Assembly: GCA_964604565.1 (NCBI GenBank)
Contig: CAZRZN010000072.1
Span: 1-16,762, forward strand
Reading direction: 5' to 3'
DNA length: 16,762 nucleotides
Source of the DNA: CAZRZN01 sp964604565
GTDB lineage: Bacteria; Pseudomonadota; Alphaproteobacteria; Rhodobacterales; Rhodobacteraceae
Shown: piece by piece, positions 14,391 to 16,762 of the stretch
Position numbering within the stretch: position 1 is the stretch's first letter
Layout of the letters: each line of letters begins with the position of its first letter
Program-made: the position numbers and the translations under genes
Notes under the pieces: generated by a model
Database searches by the model: none
What the model saw: the letters and a program-made list of their open reading frames with translations, nothing else
Told to the model about the DNA's origin: nothing

Positions 14391-15955
14391 TGCAGCAGAT
14401 GGAAACCCCGACCCAGACCTGGACGCTGTCGAAACCGCAAGTCGTCAGCGACGGTGGGGTTGTCGTGGCCCAGAACGCCGAAGCCGCACGCGCCGGGGCG
14501 CTTGTGTTGCATGCGGGCGGCACCGCGATGGATGCCGCCGTGGTCACGGCCTGTGTTCTGTCGGTTGTCGAACCGTGGCTGTCCGGTCTGGGCGGCGGCG
14601 GTTTCCTGGTGCACGGCGCGGCGGATGGCCGGGTCGAGACGCTGGATTTCAACCTCGTGGCAGGGCAGGCGGCCGATCCGGCGGACTATCCTCTGGACGG
14701 GGGCGCCGGGGGCGACTGGTTCAACTGGCCCGCGGTCAGGGACAACCGAAACCTGATCGGCCCCGGCTCCGTTTGCGTGCCGGGCGCGGTCGCAGGCTTT
14801 TCCGAGGCACTAAAGCGGCATGGCACCCTGTCCTGGGCCGATGCGCTGGCCCCGGCCATCGACATGGCGGAGCGCGGCATGCGAGTCGATTGGTTCGCCG
14901 ATCTCGCCTTTGCCATCGACCGGCCCGGCCTGTCGCGGGATGCGACCGCCGCGGAGCTGTTCCTGAACCCCGGCAAGCGGCGGGCCGATCCGGCGGGGCA
15001 GGGCGGCGACCTGCTGCCGATGCCGGAAAAGGCGGCCATGCTGCGGCGGCTGGCCTCCGCCGGGCCGCGCGATTTCTACGAGGGGGAGGTGGCGCGCGCC
15101 CTTGCCGGTGACCTTTCCGCCCTTGGTGCGCCCGTATCCGCGGCGGATCTTGCCGGCTACCATGCCTTATGGTCTTCGCCCGCCACGGCGGCTTACCGTG
15201 ACCGGCAGATCCACACGGTGCCGGGGCTGTCCGGCGGTCCGAGTCTGCTGGAAAGCCTGGACAGGCTTTCGTCAAGCGATCTGGGCCGGCTTGACGAAGC
15301 GACCCGGGCCGCGCTTTGTGCCGATGCCATCCGAAGCGTCTATGAGCGTCGCCTGACCACGATGGGCCATGCCGCCGGAGCAGGCGACTGCACCAGCCAT
15401 GTTTCGGTTGTCGACCGGCATGGAAACATGGTTGCGCTGACCAACACGCTGCTGTCCCGCTTCGGGTCCAAGGTGGTCGCGCCGTCCCTGGGTCTCCTGC
15501 TCAACAACGGGATGATGTGGTTCGATCCGCGTCCCGGCCAGCCCAACAGCATCGCTCCCGGCGCCCGTCCGCTGGCCAACATGTGTCCGGTGGTCGCCAC
15601 CCGCGATGGCAAGCCCGAAATTGCGCTGGGCGCTGCGGGCGGACGGCAGATATTTCCCGCCGTTCTACAGGTCCTGTCGAACCTGATCGACCTGCGCATG
15701 ACACCGGAGGCGGCATTGCACGCCCCGAGGATCGACGCCAGCACGCCCACCGTTCTCGTCGATCGGCGCGCGGCGGGGACGGTCGCCACGGCGATCTCCG
15801 CGCGGCATCCCGTGCAGATCACCGAGGATGCGGTCTATCCCGTCCGCTTTGCGGTGCCATCTTTGGCGGTCTCCGGTCAGGGCCGGGGCCCCAACATCGG
15901 CGCGGCGCATCCGCCCAGCCCTTGGGCCGTGGCCGTGGCCGAGGAGGGCGCATGA
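14387..15955 (+). CDS. GGT-fold Ntn hydrolase with a non-canonical substrate site
   Basis: This 522-residue member of the gamma-glutamyltranspeptidase family should self-cleave before Thr336 (DC-TSHVSVVD) to give a large subunit and a small one with an N-terminal Thr nucleophile. The family core is clear: GGTAMDAAVV, GLGGGGF, GPGSVCVPG, LSGGP, LLNN and RPLANM. The residues known in E. coli GGT to hold the gamma-glutamyl group are all changed by alignment: Arg114 to Asn89, Asn411 to Leu356, Gln430 to Gly375, Asp433 to Trp378, and Ser462/Ser463 to Ala397/Asn398. It has no signal peptide, unlike periplasmic GGT. It is more likely an amidohydrolase of another specificity; HpxW oxamate amidohydrolase and cephalosporin acylases are precedents in this fold. 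ATG 14387 overlaps the previous stop, AGGGAAAGGCAGGA precedes it, and a second ATG follows directly. Confidence 0.88.
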   Translation: MMQQMETPTQTWTLSKPQVVSDGGVVVAQNAEAARAGALVLHAGGTAMDAAVVTACVLSVVEPWLSGLGGGGFLVHGAADGRVETLDFNLVAGQAADPADYPLDGGAGGDWFNWPAVRDNRNLIGPGSVCVPGAVAGFSEALKRHGTLSWADALAPAIDMAERGMRVDWFADLAFAIDRPGLSRDATAAELFLNPGKRRADPAGQGGDLLPMPEKAAMLRRLASAGPRDFYEGEVARALAGDLSALGAPVSAADLAGYHALWSSPATAAYRDRQIHTVPGLSGGPSLLESLDRLSSSDLGRLDEATRAALCADAIRSVYERRLTTMGHAAGAGDCTSHVSVVDRHGNMVALTNTLLSRFGSKVVAPSLGLLLNNGMMWFDPRPGQPNSIAPGARPLANMCPVVATRDGKPEIALGAAGGRQIFPAVLQVLSNLIDLRMTPEAALHAPRIDASTPTVLVDRRAAGTVATAISARHPVQITEDAVYPVRFAVPSLAVSGQGRGPNIGAAHPPSPWAVAVAEEGA

Positions 15956-16762
15956 CCCTGCTGGAGGTCGACGGCCTGTCAGTGCAGGCAGACGGTCTGT
16001 CCCTTGTCGATGGGGTCGATCTGGACATCCGTCCGGGCGAAGTCGTCGCGCTGGTGGGCGAGTCGGGCTCTGGCAAATCCCTCACGGCGCTGTCGATCAT
16101 GGGCCTGCTGTCCGAAGGGTTGGCGGTCACCGGCGGGCAGGTCCGGCTGGATGGCAAGCCGCTGACAGCGCGCGCCCTCCGGCGTCTGCGGGGGCAGGAT
16201 CTGGCGATGATCTTTCAGGAACCCGTGTCCTCGCTCAATCCGCTGATGCCGGTCGGTGCGCAGGTGGCCGAAAGCCTCGTGGTGCACGGTCAGGCCACGC
16301 CAGAGGAGGCCCGCCGCAAGGCGGTAGAGATGCTGCACAGCGTCGGGATCCCCGAACCGGAGCGCCGTGCGCGCCAGCTCCCGGCGGAGCTTTCGGGCGG
16401 GATGTGCCAGCGTGTGATGATCGCCGCCGCGCTGATCTCGCGTCCCCGGTTGCTGATCGCGGATGAGCCGACCACCGCGCTGGACGTGACCATTCAGGCG
16501 CAAATCCTGACGCTGATCGGCGACCTGGCGCGCGACGCCGGCACATCGGTTCTGTTCATCACGCATGACATGGGCGTGGTCGCGGAATTGGCGGACCGGG
16601 TCTGCGTCATGTATGGCGGGCGCGTGGTCGAACAGGGTCCGGTGGACCGGCTCTTCGCGGCGCCGCGCCATCCCTACACCTCGATGTTGCTGCGCACGAT
16701 CCCGCGCCTGACCGATCCGCCCAAGCAAGAGCTTTTCGTCATCAGCGGCACTGTGCCCAGCC
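15952..16762 (+). CDS. Opp/Dpp-type ABC transporter ATPase, DppD-like (cut by window edge)
   Basis: The first 270 residues of an OppD/DppD-type ATPase are visible; the gene runs off the right edge. It has Walker A GESGSGKS (36-43), Q-loop Gln89 (IFQEP), signature LSGGM (147-151), Walker B LLIADEPTTALD (167-178) and switch His205 (FITHD). The oligopeptide-type C-terminal extension begins with RHPYTSMLLRTIPRL (239-253). Two signature-region positions are unusual: SGGMCQR has Cys152 where relatives usually have Arg, and PAELSGG replaces the common PHELSGG. The start ATG overlaps the Ntn-hydrolase stop (ATGA) and has GAGGAGG about 4 nt upstream. A DppF-like partner ATPase is expected just outside the window. 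Confidence 0.92.
   Translation, partial: MTLLEVDGLSVQADGLSLVDGVDLDIRPGEVVALVGESGSGKSLTALSIMGLLSEGLAVTGGQVRLDGKPLTARALRRLRGQDLAMIFQEPVSSLNPLMPVGAQVAESLVVHGQATPEEARRKAVEMLHSVGIPEPERRARQLPAELSGGMCQRVMIAAALISRPRLLIADEPTTALDVTIQAQILTLIGDLARDAGTSVLFITHDMGVVAELADRVCVMYGGRVVEQGPVDRLFAAPRHPYTSMLLRTIPRLTDPPKQELFVISGTVPS

Noticed and set aside
14387..15955. Naming the Ntn hydrolase ggt and linking the operon to glutathione use
   Set aside because: The substrate-binding residues of true GGT are all replaced and there is no signal peptide, so the name would assert an unsupported function.

Overview
The window looks like a chromosomal accessory stretch of a high-GC alphaproteobacterium. A member of the Rhodobacteraceae or a related rhizobial group seems likely. 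This rests on GC-rich codon use in every clear gene, dense ATGA-type overlaps, and gene families typical of those organisms (CUT2 sugar importer with two permeases, FCD-type GntR regulators, SDRs, an Opp/Dpp importer). No rRNA, tRNA, CRISPR array or complete insertion sequence is visible, so the genus cannot be fixed.

Layout. (1) 1-530 has no convincing gene. It holds degenerate direct repeats and a long AT-centred inverted repeat, and may be the edge of a mobile element. (2) 531-1697 (+) is an orphan DUF2235 (Tle1-like) serine hydrolase, followed by a gene-free stretch with two hairpins. (3) 2124-6541 (-) is a tightly coupled sugar ABC importer operon in the order ATPase, permease, permease, binding protein, closed by a clear intrinsic terminator at 2059-2095. 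(4) 6782-7528 (-) is an SDR dehydrogenase, and 7712-8443 (+) is a divergent GntR/FCD regulator. A 15-bp motif, TGTTAC[G/A]CTAATATA, lies about 66 bp before both the SDR start and the ABC-ATPase start, so the three transcription units probably form one regulon. (5) 8748 to the right edge (+) is a second, continuous operon: an atypical GntR/FCD regulator, an Opp/Dpp-type binding protein and two permeases, a second SDR, a cytoplasmic polysaccharide-deacetylase-fold hydrolase, a gamma-glutamyltranspeptidase-fold Ntn hydrolase, and the first ABC ATPase (cut by the edge). Every junction from the regulator onward abuts or overlaps by 1-4 nt.

How the genes may work together. The left operon imports a sugar or polyol, which the adjacent SDR probably oxidises under control of the divergent GntR. 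The right operon looks like an uptake-and-degradation module for an amide-containing compound: importer, two different amide/imide-type hydrolases without signal peptides, and an oxidoreductase, all co-expressed with their own regulator. The strongest observation is that the GGT-fold enzyme keeps its catalytic Thr but has lost every residue that, by alignment to E. coli GGT, would bind the gamma-glutamyl group. It is therefore probably not a gamma-glutamyltransferase, and the substrate of the whole operon is open.
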